The position numbers and the translations under genes were made by a program. 5,398 nucleotides of DNA from AR5 sp041499965 (lineage in GTDB: Bacteria > Methylomirabilota > Methylomirabilia > Rokubacteriales > CSP1-6): contig JBGQLG010000288.1 of the NCBI GenBank assembly GCA_041499965.1, positions 1 to 5,398 on the forward strand, in the 5' to 3' direction. The notes beneath the pieces were generated by a model that was not told the origin of the DNA, did not search any database, and saw only the letters and a program-made list of their open reading frames with translations. This document shows, piece by piece, positions 1-5,398 of the stretch (position 1 is the first letter of the stretch; each line of letters opens with the position of its first letter).

Positions 1-1
1 G

Positions 2-562
2 GAGGTCGCGCGCGCCGCGTTCCAGCCGGGCCAGCTCCCGCCCGGTCTCGAGCCCGGGCTCTACGAGACGGGCACGTTCGTGCCCAAGCAGGACACCTGG
101 CCGAACGGCACCCACATCTGCGAGGTCGAGATCGATCCCGACACCGGCGCCGTCACCCTCGACCGCTACGCGCTCGTGGACGACGTCGGCACCGTGATCA
201 ACCCCCTGACGCTCAAGGGCCAGATCCACGGCGGCGTGGCCCAGGGCGTGGGCCAGGCGCTCATGGAGCAGATCGTCTACGACGGCGAGTCGGGACAGCT
301 GCTGACCGCCACCTTCATGGACTACGCCATGCCGCGCGCCGACACGCTGCCCGACATGGTGATCGGCAGCAATCCCGTCCCCACCAAGCTCAACCCGATG
401 GGGGCCAAGGGCGCCGGCGAGGCCGGCACCGTCGGCGCGCTGCCGGTGGTGATGAACGCCGTGATGGACGCGCTGGCGCCGCTCGGCGTCCGCGACTTCG
501 ACATGCCGGCCAGCAGCGGGCGCGTCTGGGCAGCGATCCAGGCCGCGCGCGCGGCCCGCTAG
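2..562 (+). CDS. Xanthine dehydrogenase/CoxL-family molybdopterin-binding subunit, C-terminal fragment (5' end outside window)
   Basis: This is the last 186 residues of a molybdenum hydroxylase large subunit; the frame is open to the left edge, so the true start lies upstream and the GTG at 80 is internal. Visible family landmarks are the glycine-rich cofactor segment GQIHGGVAQGVGQAL (fragment residues about 73-87), DYAMPRADTLPD (about 107-118), and GAKGAGEAGTVGA (about 134-146). The Glu of GAGE (about residue 140) matches the active-site glutamate of xanthine dehydrogenase, aldehyde oxidase and CO dehydrogenase. Family members normally have about 750-800 residues and work with separate FAD and 2Fe-2S subunits, hydroxylating aldehydes, purines or N-heterocycles, or oxidising CO. 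The substrate cannot be told here because the diagnostic loop (AYRGAGR or the CoxL Cys motif) is outside the window. The C-terminus is complete, and a reductase gene follows after 10 bases, suggesting cotranscription. Family is certain; substrate is unknown. Confidence 0.95.
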   Translation, partial: EVARAAFQPGQLPPGLEPGLYETGTFVPKQDTWPNGTHICEVEIDPDTGAVTLDRYALVDDVGTVINPLTLKGQIHGGVAQGVGQALMEQIVYDGESGQLLTATFMDYAMPRADTLPDMVIGSNPVPTKLNPMGAKGAGEAGTVGALPVVMNAVMDALAPLGVRDFDMPASSGRVWAAIQAARAAR

Positions 563-566
563 GAGG
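561..566 (+). promoter_or_regulatory. Ribosome binding site for the RutE-like gene
   Basis: AGGAGG lies 6 bases before the GTG at 573 and overlaps the stop codon (TAG, 560-562) of the upstream molybdenum hydroxylase gene. It fixes the GTG as the start, since no better-placed ATG is present, and the overlap with the upstream stop fits translational coupling. Confidence 0.8.
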
Positions 567-572
567 ATCTTC

Positions 573-1169
573 GTGCCGTCCACGATCGATCAGGCTGCGC
601 TCGACCAGCTGCTCTTAAAGGCGCGCACCCAGAACGGCTGGCTCCCCACGCCGGTCACCGACGCCCAGCTCCGCGCCATCTACGACATCGTGAAGATGGG
701 CCCGACCAGCGCCAACTGCTGCCCGGCGCGCTTCGTCTTCCTGCGCACGCCGGAGGCCAGGGCCCGACTGCTGCCCGCGCTCACGCCGGGCAACGTCGAC
801 AAGACCAAGGCGGCGCCGGTCACGGCGATCATCGGCTACGACACCCGCTACTACGAGTGGATGGCGAAGAAGCTCTTCGCGCACCGCCCGGAAATGGCCG
901 ACAACTACGCCAAGAATCCGGCGGCGGCCGAGGTGATGGCCTTCCGCAACGGCACGCTGCAGGGCGCCTACTTCATGCTGGCCGCCCGCGCCGTCGGCCT
1001 CGACATCGGCGGCATGTCCGGCTTCGACAACGCCAAGGTCGACGCCGAGTTCTTCCCTGACGGCCGCGTCAGGTCCAACTTCCTCTGCAACCTCGGCCAC
1101 GGCGACCCCGGCAAGGTCATGGCCAAGCTGCCCCGCCTGGACTTCGACGAGGCCTGCACGCTGCTGTGA
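573..1169 (+). CDS. rutE: RutE/HadB-like malonic semialdehyde reductase (nitroreductase family)
   Basis: The product is 198 residues, essentially the length of E. coli RutE (196), and resembles it from end to end. Shared landmarks are ARTQNGW (residues 17-23), the FMN-site segment GPTSANCCPARFVF (43-56), KTKAAPVTAIIGYD (77-90), FRNGTLQGAYFMLAARAVGL (124-143), GGMSGFD (146-152), CNLGHGD (172-178) and the ending LPRLDFDEACTLL. In this family an FMN-binding nitroreductase fold uses NAD(P)H. RutE is proposed to reduce malonic semialdehyde to 3-hydroxypropionate in the cytoplasm, in uracil breakdown; related members are called HadB. The GTG start is set by AGGAGG 6 bases upstream. No other rut gene is visible, and the neighbour is a molybdenum hydroxylase, so a role in another pathway that yields a reactive semialdehyde is plausible but is inference. 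Family assignment is firm; exact substrate is not proven. Confidence 0.9.
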   Translation: MPSTIDQAALDQLLLKARTQNGWLPTPVTDAQLRAIYDIVKMGPTSANCCPARFVFLRTPEARARLLPALTPGNVDKTKAAPVTAIIGYDTRYYEWMAKKLFAHRPEMADNYAKNPAAAEVMAFRNGTLQGAYFMLAARAVGLDIGGMSGFDNAKVDAEFFPDGRVRSNFLCNLGHGDPGKVMAKLPRLDFDEACTLL

Positions 1170-1179
1170 TGGTGACAGC

Positions 1180-1186
1180 AAGGAGA
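1180..1186 (+). promoter_or_regulatory. Ribosome binding site for the SnoaL-like gene
   Basis: AAGGAGA lies 6 bases before ATG 1193 (9 before ATG 1196). It argues for one of these starts rather than the in-frame GTG at 1166 or ATG at 1169, which overlap the stop codon of the reductase gene and have no comparable site. Confidence 0.75.
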
Positions 1187-1192
1187 CTCGCC

Positions 1193-1639
1193 ATGATGCG
1201 CGTGGTGACGTTCGCGCTCGCCGCCGTCCTCGCCGGTCCCCTCCTCGCCGCCGCCGACGGCCCGCAGCAGGAAGCCAACAAGAACGCGGTGGTCGACTTC
1301 TATGACAAGGCGATCAACCAGAAGGACTTCGAGGCCGCCTCGAGATACCTGGGTGCGCGCTACACCCAGCACAACCCCAACGCGGCCGACGGCCCCGAGG
1401 GCCTCAAGGCCTTTCTCTCCTTCCTGAAGGAGAAGTTCCCGAACAGCAAGAGCGAGATCAAGCGCGTCTTCGCCGAAGGCGACTACGTCATCCTGCACGT
1501 CCACGCGGTCCGCGAGCCCGGCACCCGCGGCAACGCCATCGTCGACATCTTCAAGATCGAGAACGGCAAGATCGTCGAGCACTGGGACGTGGTGCAGCCG
1601 ATCCCGGAGAAGGCCGCCAACTCCAACGGCATGTTCTAG
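1193..1639 (+). CDS. Exported SnoaL-like (NTF2-fold) protein, COG4922 type
   Basis: The 148-residue product begins with a signal peptide: Arg3, a hydrophobic stretch at about residues 4-20, and an Ala-rich site near 19-21 before Asp22. The mature part fits the SnoaL-like/NTF2 family described as predicted aldol-condensation-catalysing enzymes (COG4922). Landmarks are AVVDFYDKAINQKDFEAASR (32-51), YTQHNPNAADGPEG (57-70), AEGDYVILHVHAVRE (94-108), VDIFKIENGKIVEHWDV (117-133) and the conserved ending NSNGMF. The alpha+beta barrel makes a hydrophobic pocket; the His residues at 60, 102, 104 and 130 are candidates for lining it. No activity is established for this subfamily, so a catalytic role is only a family-level guess. 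It follows the reductase by 23 bases and probably belongs to the same operon; the signal peptide would place it outside the cytoplasm, apart from its neighbours. Fold and export are well supported; function is unknown. Confidence 0.85.
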   Translation: MMRVVTFALAAVLAGPLLAAADGPQQEANKNAVVDFYDKAINQKDFEAASRYLGARYTQHNPNAADGPEGLKAFLSFLKEKFPNSKSEIKRVFAEGDYVILHVHAVREPGTRGNAIVDIFKIENGKIVEHWDVVQPIPEKAANSNGMF

Positions 1640-1840
1640 CCAGTCGCGACTCGATCGTCAGATCGATCACGACGGGCCGCGGGGAGCGCGCTTCGCGGCC
1701 GCGATGGACCGAGCGGGCTGAGGACGCGGTGGACTCGTCGTGCCGCTATCGGCGCGCCGTCGGGTTGCGCAGCTCGATGAGAGCGTAGGCGACATAAACG
1801 GCCTTACCGGTGCGCGAGGGCGGGCGGCGTGAACTCGGGT
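1640..1840. other. Convergent intergenic stretch, probable rearrangement junction
   Basis: This stretch separates the plus-strand block from the minus-strand block. I see no convincing gene. On the minus strand two short frames run through it. One continues from the truncated upstream gene after a frame change and stops at 1804. The other (1746-1844) could start at an ATG and encode 32 residues including KAVYVAYALIELRN. Neither resembles the missing half of the upstream protein. The left part contains two inverted repeats, listed separately. No IS end, tRNA or direct repeat was seen. Confidence 0.5.
1651..1700. terminator. Two small hairpins between convergent genes, possible terminator
   Basis: Twelve bases after the plus-strand stop, TCGATC (1651-1656) and GATCGA (1661-1666) can form a 6-bp stem with a 4-base loop. 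A second stem pairs GGCCGCG (1675-1681) with CGCGGCC (1694-1700) around a 12-base loop. Neither is followed by a T-run on either strand, so this is not a classic intrinsic terminator, and such stems arise easily in GC-rich DNA. Position between convergent genes is the main argument. Confidence 0.25.
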
Positions 1841-2317
1841 TCATCCTTGGCCCCTACGTACAGACCAGGGCATGTCGATGTCCCCGATCCACCACTGGAT
1901 GGCGGCCGGGTCCAGCCCCACGAAACGCAGGAAATGGCGGTACCAGATGGAACCGCTCGCGGTGTAGCTGTACATGCCGATGCGCGTGCCGGCCAGGTCC
2001 TCGGCCTTGCGAATCGGGCCACCGCGTCGGACGTACAGGTCGCGCGCGGTGAAGTTGCGCAGCGGAAAGACCGGGAGGCCGACGTAGCGTCGATCGTCCT
2101 TGTCGATGCGGTAAAGATACTGCGCCATCGACCACTCGCCACCCGGCACCGCCGGGTCCTGCACGGCGCGCCGGAGCATCTCGGCGCGCGCCGGCCACGA
2201 GCCCCGGCTGCCCAGGATCATCGTGAGCGCGATCCCCTCCGGCGTCACCTCGCCGGTCGCCAGCGGCATGATGCGGGCATAGTCGGCACAGGTCAGCGAG
2301 ATCGGGATCCCAGCCAT
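1841..2317 (-). CDS. Truncated 4,5-dihydroxyphthalate decarboxylase-like / substrate-binding-fold protein
   Basis: The first 150 or so residues look like a protein of the group annotated either as 4,5-dihydroxyphthalate decarboxylase or as ABC substrate-binding protein, with a type-2 periplasmic-binding fold. Landmarks are ISLTCADYARIMPLATGEVT (6-25), RRYVGLPVFPLR (76-87), IRKAEDLAGTRIGMYSYTA (102-120) and WWIGDIDMPW (142-151). There is no signal peptide, which favours a cytoplasmic enzyme or binder over a transporter component. Relatives have roughly 320-330 residues; this frame ends at 158, after an unrelated-looking tail (SVRRGQG), so lobe 2 and the C-terminal return to lobe 1 are missing. 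Start ATG 2317 has GAAGG at 2327-2331, 9 bases upstream. An alternative GTG at 2326 would overlap the regulator's stop as GTGA and add three residues. It is likely a pseudogene or deletion product. Family call is fair; function is unlikely to be intact. Confidence 0.7.
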   Translation of the reverse strand: MAGIPISLTCADYARIMPLATGEVTPEGIALTMILGSRGSWPARAEMLRRAVQDPAVPGGEWSMAQYLYRIDKDDRRYVGLPVFPLRNFTARDLYVRRGGPIRKAEDLAGTRIGMYSYTASGSIWYRHFLRFVGLDPAAIQWWIGDIDMPWSVRRGQG

Positions 2318-2322
2318 CGTGC

Positions 2323-2697
2323 TCACCCTTCGGGGACCAGCTTTCGAATCAGGCCGAGGAGGGTGAACGGGCTGTACGGTTTCGCGAGATAGGCGGATGC
2401 TCCGGCCTCCTTTGCCCGCTGCTCGTCGCCGCTCAGCGCGAAGGACGTGATGGCGATGATAGGGGTATCGGCGGTCGACGGCTCCGCGCGAAGGGCGCGG
2501 GTGGCCTCGATGCCGGAGATCTTCGGGAGCTGGACGTCCATGAGAATCAGATCCGGGTGCTGCTCCCTGGCCATCGTCATGCCAGCCTCCCCGTCGGGCG
2601 CCTCGATCAGGCGGTAGGACGTGCCGCGCAGCAGATGGCGGATCATCTTCCGGTTCAGCTCGTTGTCCTCGACGTAGAGGATGGTCTTCGCGCTCAT
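2323..2697 (-). CDS. Single-domain response regulator (CheY/DivK-like receiver)
   Basis: The product has 124 residues and consists of one receiver domain with no DNA-binding or enzymatic output part. The opening ILYVEDNELNRKMIRHLL (6-23) carries the acidic pair Glu10-Asp11. The phosphoacceptor is Asp54 in LILMDVQLPK (50-59). Thr84 in PIIAITSFAL (79-88), Tyr103 and Lys106 in AYLAKPYSPFTL (102-113) complete the phosphorylation and switch site. The ATG overlaps the kinase stop codon as ATGA, so translation is coupled and the kinase just upstream is almost certainly its phosphodonor. Such regulators act by protein-protein contact, or as phosphate shuttles to a phosphotransferase or to another regulator elsewhere in the genome, as DivK and Spo0F do. 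The target is not in this window. Confidence 0.95.
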   Translation of the reverse strand: MSAKTILYVEDNELNRKMIRHLLRGTSYRLIEAPDGEAGMTMAREQHPDLILMDVQLPKISGIEATRALRAEPSTADTPIIAITSFALSGDEQRAKEAGASAYLAKPYSPFTLLGLIRKLVPEG

Positions 2698-5398
2698 GCC
2701 GTCGCACCTCCGTCCAGGCGGAGCGGGATCGCGATGAAGAAGGTCGACCCACTCCCCAGCTCGCTTTCCAGCCAGATCCGACCCCGGTGCAGCTCGACGA
2801 ACTTCCTGGTGATGCTGAGTCCGAGCCCGGTCCCTCCGAACTCGCTGGTGATGGTCGTGTCGCCTTGCCGGAACTCGGCAAACAGGGTCTCGATCTTGTC
2901 GGCGGCGATCCCGATCCCCGTGTCGGCGACACGATAGACGAGCAGGTCGCCCCGGAGCTCGACGGCGATCTCGACCCGCCCCTGTCGGGTGAACTTCAAG
3001 GCGTTGCCGGCGAGGTTCATGAGGCACTGGACGATCCGCCCGCCGTCCCCGTACGCCAGCGGGATGTCCTCGGGGACGGCGGCGACGAACTCCAACCCCT
3101 TGTCCGCCGCCAGGGGGCGGAGCGAGGCTCGCACGCTCTCCACCGTGTCCTGGACCGAATAGTCCGCCAGCGTCAGCTCCATGCGCCCGGCCTCGATCTT
3201 GGCGAGATCGAGGACGTTGTTGATGAGTCGCAAGAGGTGCTTCCCGCTGCTCTGGATGTCGGCCAGCGGCTCCTGCAGATCGGCCGGCACCTCGCCGTAG
3301 ATCTGGCCGAGAATCATTTCATTGAATCCGAGGATCGCGTTCAGCGGTGTGCGCAGCTCGTGCGACATGTTGGCGAGGAACTCGGACTTGTGACGGCTTG
3401 CGGCTTCGAGCTCCCGGCTCTTCTCCGCGATCTCGCGGAACAGACGAGCGTTCTGGATCGCGAGCACGGACTGGGTCGCCAGGGTCTGGAGAAGGTCGAC
3501 GATTTCCGGGGCGAAGGTTCCAGGCTCGCGCCCCCAGACGGCGAGCACGCCGACGATCTGCTGCTCGAAGAGCAGGGGCACCGCCAGTAGCGACCGATAC
3601 CCGCGCCGCTCGAAGATGGCGCGGATCCGCGCCACATCATAGGTCCCCTCGGCCAGCACGTCGGCGACTTGCACGGGAGCCTGCAGGGCGGCCGCCCTCC
3701 CTGCCGCGCCCTCCCCGAGCCGGAGGGGACTTCCGCTGAGCACCTCGACGAGATCGTCGTCGAGGCCGTGCGCACCGCTGATGCGGCTAAACTCCTGCGT
3801 CGCCTCGTCGTATTCGTAGATGACGCCGCCCTTGGCGTTGGATAGCTGCACGGCGCGCGTCACGATCGTGTTGAGGACCGTTTCCAGATCCAGGGTCGAA
3901 CCGACGGCCCGGCTGACTTCCCCCAGAGCCTTGAGCTCTTCGACCGAGCGGGCCAGCTCGCTCGTGCGTGTCTGCAGCTCATGGAGGAGGCGGACGTTCT
4001 CGATGGCGATCACGGCCTGGTCCGCGAAGGTCGTGACCAGCTCGACGCTCCTCTGGGCGAAGGGCTCGGCCGTCGACTTCAAGATCGTGATGACACCGAG
4101 GAGGGTATTCTCTCTCAGCATGGGCACCGCCAGCACGGTCCGGTCGTCCTGGAGCCTCTGGAGGTCGAGCCTCTCGTCACCGGGCTCCGCCAACACGTCA
4201 TGCACATGCACCGTCCGCCGCTCCGACGCGGCTCTTCCGGCGACAGAGCCCGGCCCCAGGAGCACCGGGTTTCGCTCCAACCACTCCACGCATTCAGCGG
4301 TCGCGCCGTAGGAGGCGGCGAAGCGGAGGACCTCGCCGTCGAACCTGAAGATATGGCCACGTGTCGCGCCGCAGAGTCGCGTGGCGTTCTCGATCAGCGT
4401 TTCCAGGACCGGTTGGAGATCGAACGTCGAGCGGCTGATCACCTTCAGCACTTCGCTGGTCGCGGTCTGCTGCTCCAGCGCCTCGCTCAGCCCCGCGTTC
4501 GCGTCGGCCAGCTCGCGCGTGCGCACCTCGACTTTCTGCTCGAGGTTCGCGTACGACTCCTCGAGCTGCGCGGCCGTCCGGTTGAACTCCTCGCCGAGGG
4601 TTTCCAGCTCGTCGCCCGTCCGGATGTCGATGCGGTGCCCGAGTTCGCCGGCACCGATCCTCGCCGCGCCCTCCTGTAGCACCCGGATCGGCGCGACCAT
4701 CCGGCGGGCGAGCAGGACGCTGGCGAGGACCGAGAGCCCGAGACCGACCACGAAGAGGATCGTACTCAGCACCAGCGCCCCCTGCAGGGGCGCGAACACC
4801 TCGGCGAGCGGCTGCTCGGCGAACACCAGCCAGCCGAGTCGCCCAATGGCGGTGTGGCTGGTCAGCACCCGGCCGCCCTGGAGGCCGGCCGTCTCGGTCA
4901 CGACGTCGCGCGCGACGGGCGCAGCACGAGCGGCACGGATCTGCGGCAGCCCCGAGAGGTCACGCTTCTGGAGGACGAAGCTCATATCGGGATGGGCGAC
5001 GAGAAGTCCGTGCTGGTCAATGACGTACGCGTAGCCGGTAATGCCGACCTGGATTTGCGAGATGACGTTCCCGATCGCCTTGAGGTTGACTTCCGCCGCC
5101 GCGACCTCCGGAGCGCCCTCGCCCCAGGGCACCGCGATGGTGAGGTACGGTTCAGACGCGTTGCGGAAATACACCGGGCCGAAGTACGTGCGTCCGATGC
5201 GCGTCTTCATGAAGCGGGGATCCCGCGAGAGGTCGCGCTGGCTGCCGACCTCGTTGGGCGCGAAGCGAGACACCAGTAGCTGCACCTTGCCGGCCGCATC
5301 GAGCTGGACGATCTCGGTGATGGCGGGCACGTCACGGAGCAGGCGGAGGAAGTCGATCTCGCGCTGCTCGCGCGCCATCGCGGCATCGCTGAACGGCA
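2694..5398 (-). CDS. Membrane sensor histidine kinase with Cache-like, HAMP, two GAF, HisKA and HATPase domains (N-terminus outside window)
   Basis: The frame is open through the right edge (reading PFSDAA before the Met at 5378), so the first membrane helix and the true start are missing. Numbering from that Met, 894 residues are visible. Residues 1-195 are an extracytoplasmic double-Cache-like sensor (FLRLLRDVPAITEI, GYAYVIDQHGLLVAHPD). A membrane helix lies at about 200-224, a HAMP domain at 225-277 and a coiled coil at about 265-310. The first GAF domain spans about 320-462 and the second about 496-648. HisKA carries His673 in MSHELRTPLN, the phosphorylation site. The ATPase domain has its N box at 786-797 (Asn788, Asn792), DTGIGI at 819-824, FAEFRQGD at 833-840 and GGTGLGLSI at 848-856. 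All catalytic motifs are intact, so it should be active. It autophosphorylates on His and passes phosphate to the receiver encoded by the next, overlapping gene. The ligand is unknown; neither GAF shows an obvious chromophore-attachment motif. Confidence 0.95.
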   Translation of the reverse strand, partial: PFSDAAMAREQREIDFLRLLRDVPAITEIVQLDAAGKVQLLVSRFAPNEVGSQRDLSRDPRFMKTRIGRTYFGPVYFRNASEPYLTIAVPWGEGAPEVAAAEVNLKAIGNVISQIQVGITGYAYVIDQHGLLVAHPDMSFVLQKRDLSGLPQIRAARAAPVARDVVTETAGLQGGRVLTSHTAIGRLGWLVFAEQPLAEVFAPLQGALVLSTILFVVGLGLSVLASVLLARRMVAPIRVLQEGAARIGAGELGHRIDIRTGDELETLGEEFNRTAAQLEESYANLEQKVEVRTRELADANAGLSEALEQQTATSEVLKVISRSTFDLQPVLETLIENATRLCGATRGHIFRFDGEVLRFAASYGATAECVEWLERNPVLLGPGSVAGRAASERRTVHVHDVLAEPGDERLDLQRLQDDRTVLAVPMLRENTLLGVITILKSTAEPFAQRSVELVTTFADQAVIAIENVRLLHELQTRTSELARSVEELKALGEVSRAVGSTLDLETVLNTIVTRAVQLSNAKGGVIYEYDEATQEFSRISGAHGLDDDLVEVLSGSPLRLGEGAAGRAAALQAPVQVADVLAEGTYDVARIRAIFERRGYRSLLAVPLLFEQQIVGVLAVWGREPGTFAPEIVDLLQTLATQSVLAIQNARLFREIAEKSRELEAASRHKSEFLANMSHELRTPLNAILGFNEMILGQIYGEVPADLQEPLADIQSSGKHLLRLINNVLDLAKIEAGRMELTLADYSVQDTVESVRASLRPLAADKGLEFVAAVPEDIPLAYGDGGRIVQCLMNLAGNALKFTRQGRVEIAVELRGDLLVYRVADTGIGIAADKIETLFAEFRQGDTTITSEFGGTGLGLSITRKFVELHRGRIWLESELGSGSTFFIAIPLRLDGGATA
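2706..2711 (-). promoter_or_regulatory. Ribosome binding site for the response regulator
   Basis: On the minus strand GGAGGT lies 8 bases before ATG 2697, inside the last codons of the kinase gene. It confirms the ATG start and the ATGA overlap of the two genes. Confidence 0.75.

Noticed and set aside
615..1582. Two long minus-strand open frames opposite the reductase and SnoaL-like genes (615-1181 and 968-1582).
   Set aside because: They lie antisense to genes with clear family matches and have skewed compositions (Val/Gly/Arg/Asp/His-rich) typical of reverse frames of GC-rich genes.
1651..1700. The closely spaced GATC and CG-rich inverted repeats as an operator, attachment site or mobile-element end.
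   Set aside because: The repeats are short (6-7 bp stems), have no flanking direct repeats and sit between convergent gene ends, so chance pairing or a weak termination structure is simpler.
1810..2392. Plus-strand open frames (1810-2052 and 1829-2392) over the truncated gene.
   Set aside because: They oppose the recognisable minus-strand protein, are Arg/His/Pro-rich, and have no family resemblance or good ribosome binding site.
1841..2932. A 363-residue minus-strand reading starting at 2932 and ending in the substrate-binding-fold protein, as if a fusion.
   Set aside because: Its first 200 residues are an out-of-frame reading of the kinase and regulator genes. Only the part from 2317 (or 2326) on resembles a real protein.
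2787..5279. Many plus-strand open frames of 130-267 residues opposite the kinase gene.
   Set aside because: All are antisense shadows of the histidine kinase, whose domains and motifs run continuously on the minus strand; the shadow products are low in complexity and resemble nothing I know.
1..5398. CRISPR array, tRNA or rRNA, insertion sequence, riboswitch.
   Set aside because: I saw no regularly spaced repeats, no tRNA-like or rRNA-like segment, no transposase motif and no long leader region; nearly all the window is coding.

Overview
The window is strongly GC-rich with G/C-heavy third codon positions, no mobile elements and no RNA genes that I can see. It looks like ordinary chromosome from a GC-rich, probably soil-dwelling Gram-negative-type bacterium. 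The gene mix (CoxL/XDH-type molybdenum hydroxylase, RutE-like reductase, multi-GAF sensor kinase, dihydroxyphthalate-decarboxylase-like protein) reminds me of Rokubacteria/Methylomirabilota or Tectomicrobia metagenome contigs. That placement is inference and weak.

Two gene blocks point at each other. Left block, plus strand, 2-1639: the C-terminal end of a molybdopterin-binding hydroxylase subunit (XDH/CoxL family), a RutE-like nitroreductase-fold reductase (gap of 10 bases, strong ribosome binding site), and an exported SnoaL-like/NTF2-fold protein (gap of 23 bases, strong ribosome binding site). The tight spacing suggests one operon for oxidation and reduction of a small organic compound, with the upstream part outside the window.

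Right block, minus strand, reading from 5398 down to about 1841: a large membrane sensor histidine kinase whose N-terminus lies beyond the window edge, a single-domain response regulator (stop and start overlap as ATGA), and a gene for a substrate-binding-fold protein of the 4,5-dihydroxyphthalate decarboxylase type. The third gene starts within a few bases of the regulator's stop, so all three are probably cotranscribed and translationally coupled. The kinase would sense an extracytoplasmic ligand through a Cache-like domain, integrate it with two cytoplasmic GAF domains, and phosphorylate the regulator, which has no output domain of its own.

The most notable irregularity is the 3' end of the right block. 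The substrate-binding-fold gene stops at about half the normal length. The coding space a full copy would need is occupied by the convergent plus-strand gene, so the region between 1640 and about 1860 looks like a deletion or rearrangement junction (or an assembly join). I found no clear sign of a wholly new system; the rest is recognisable.
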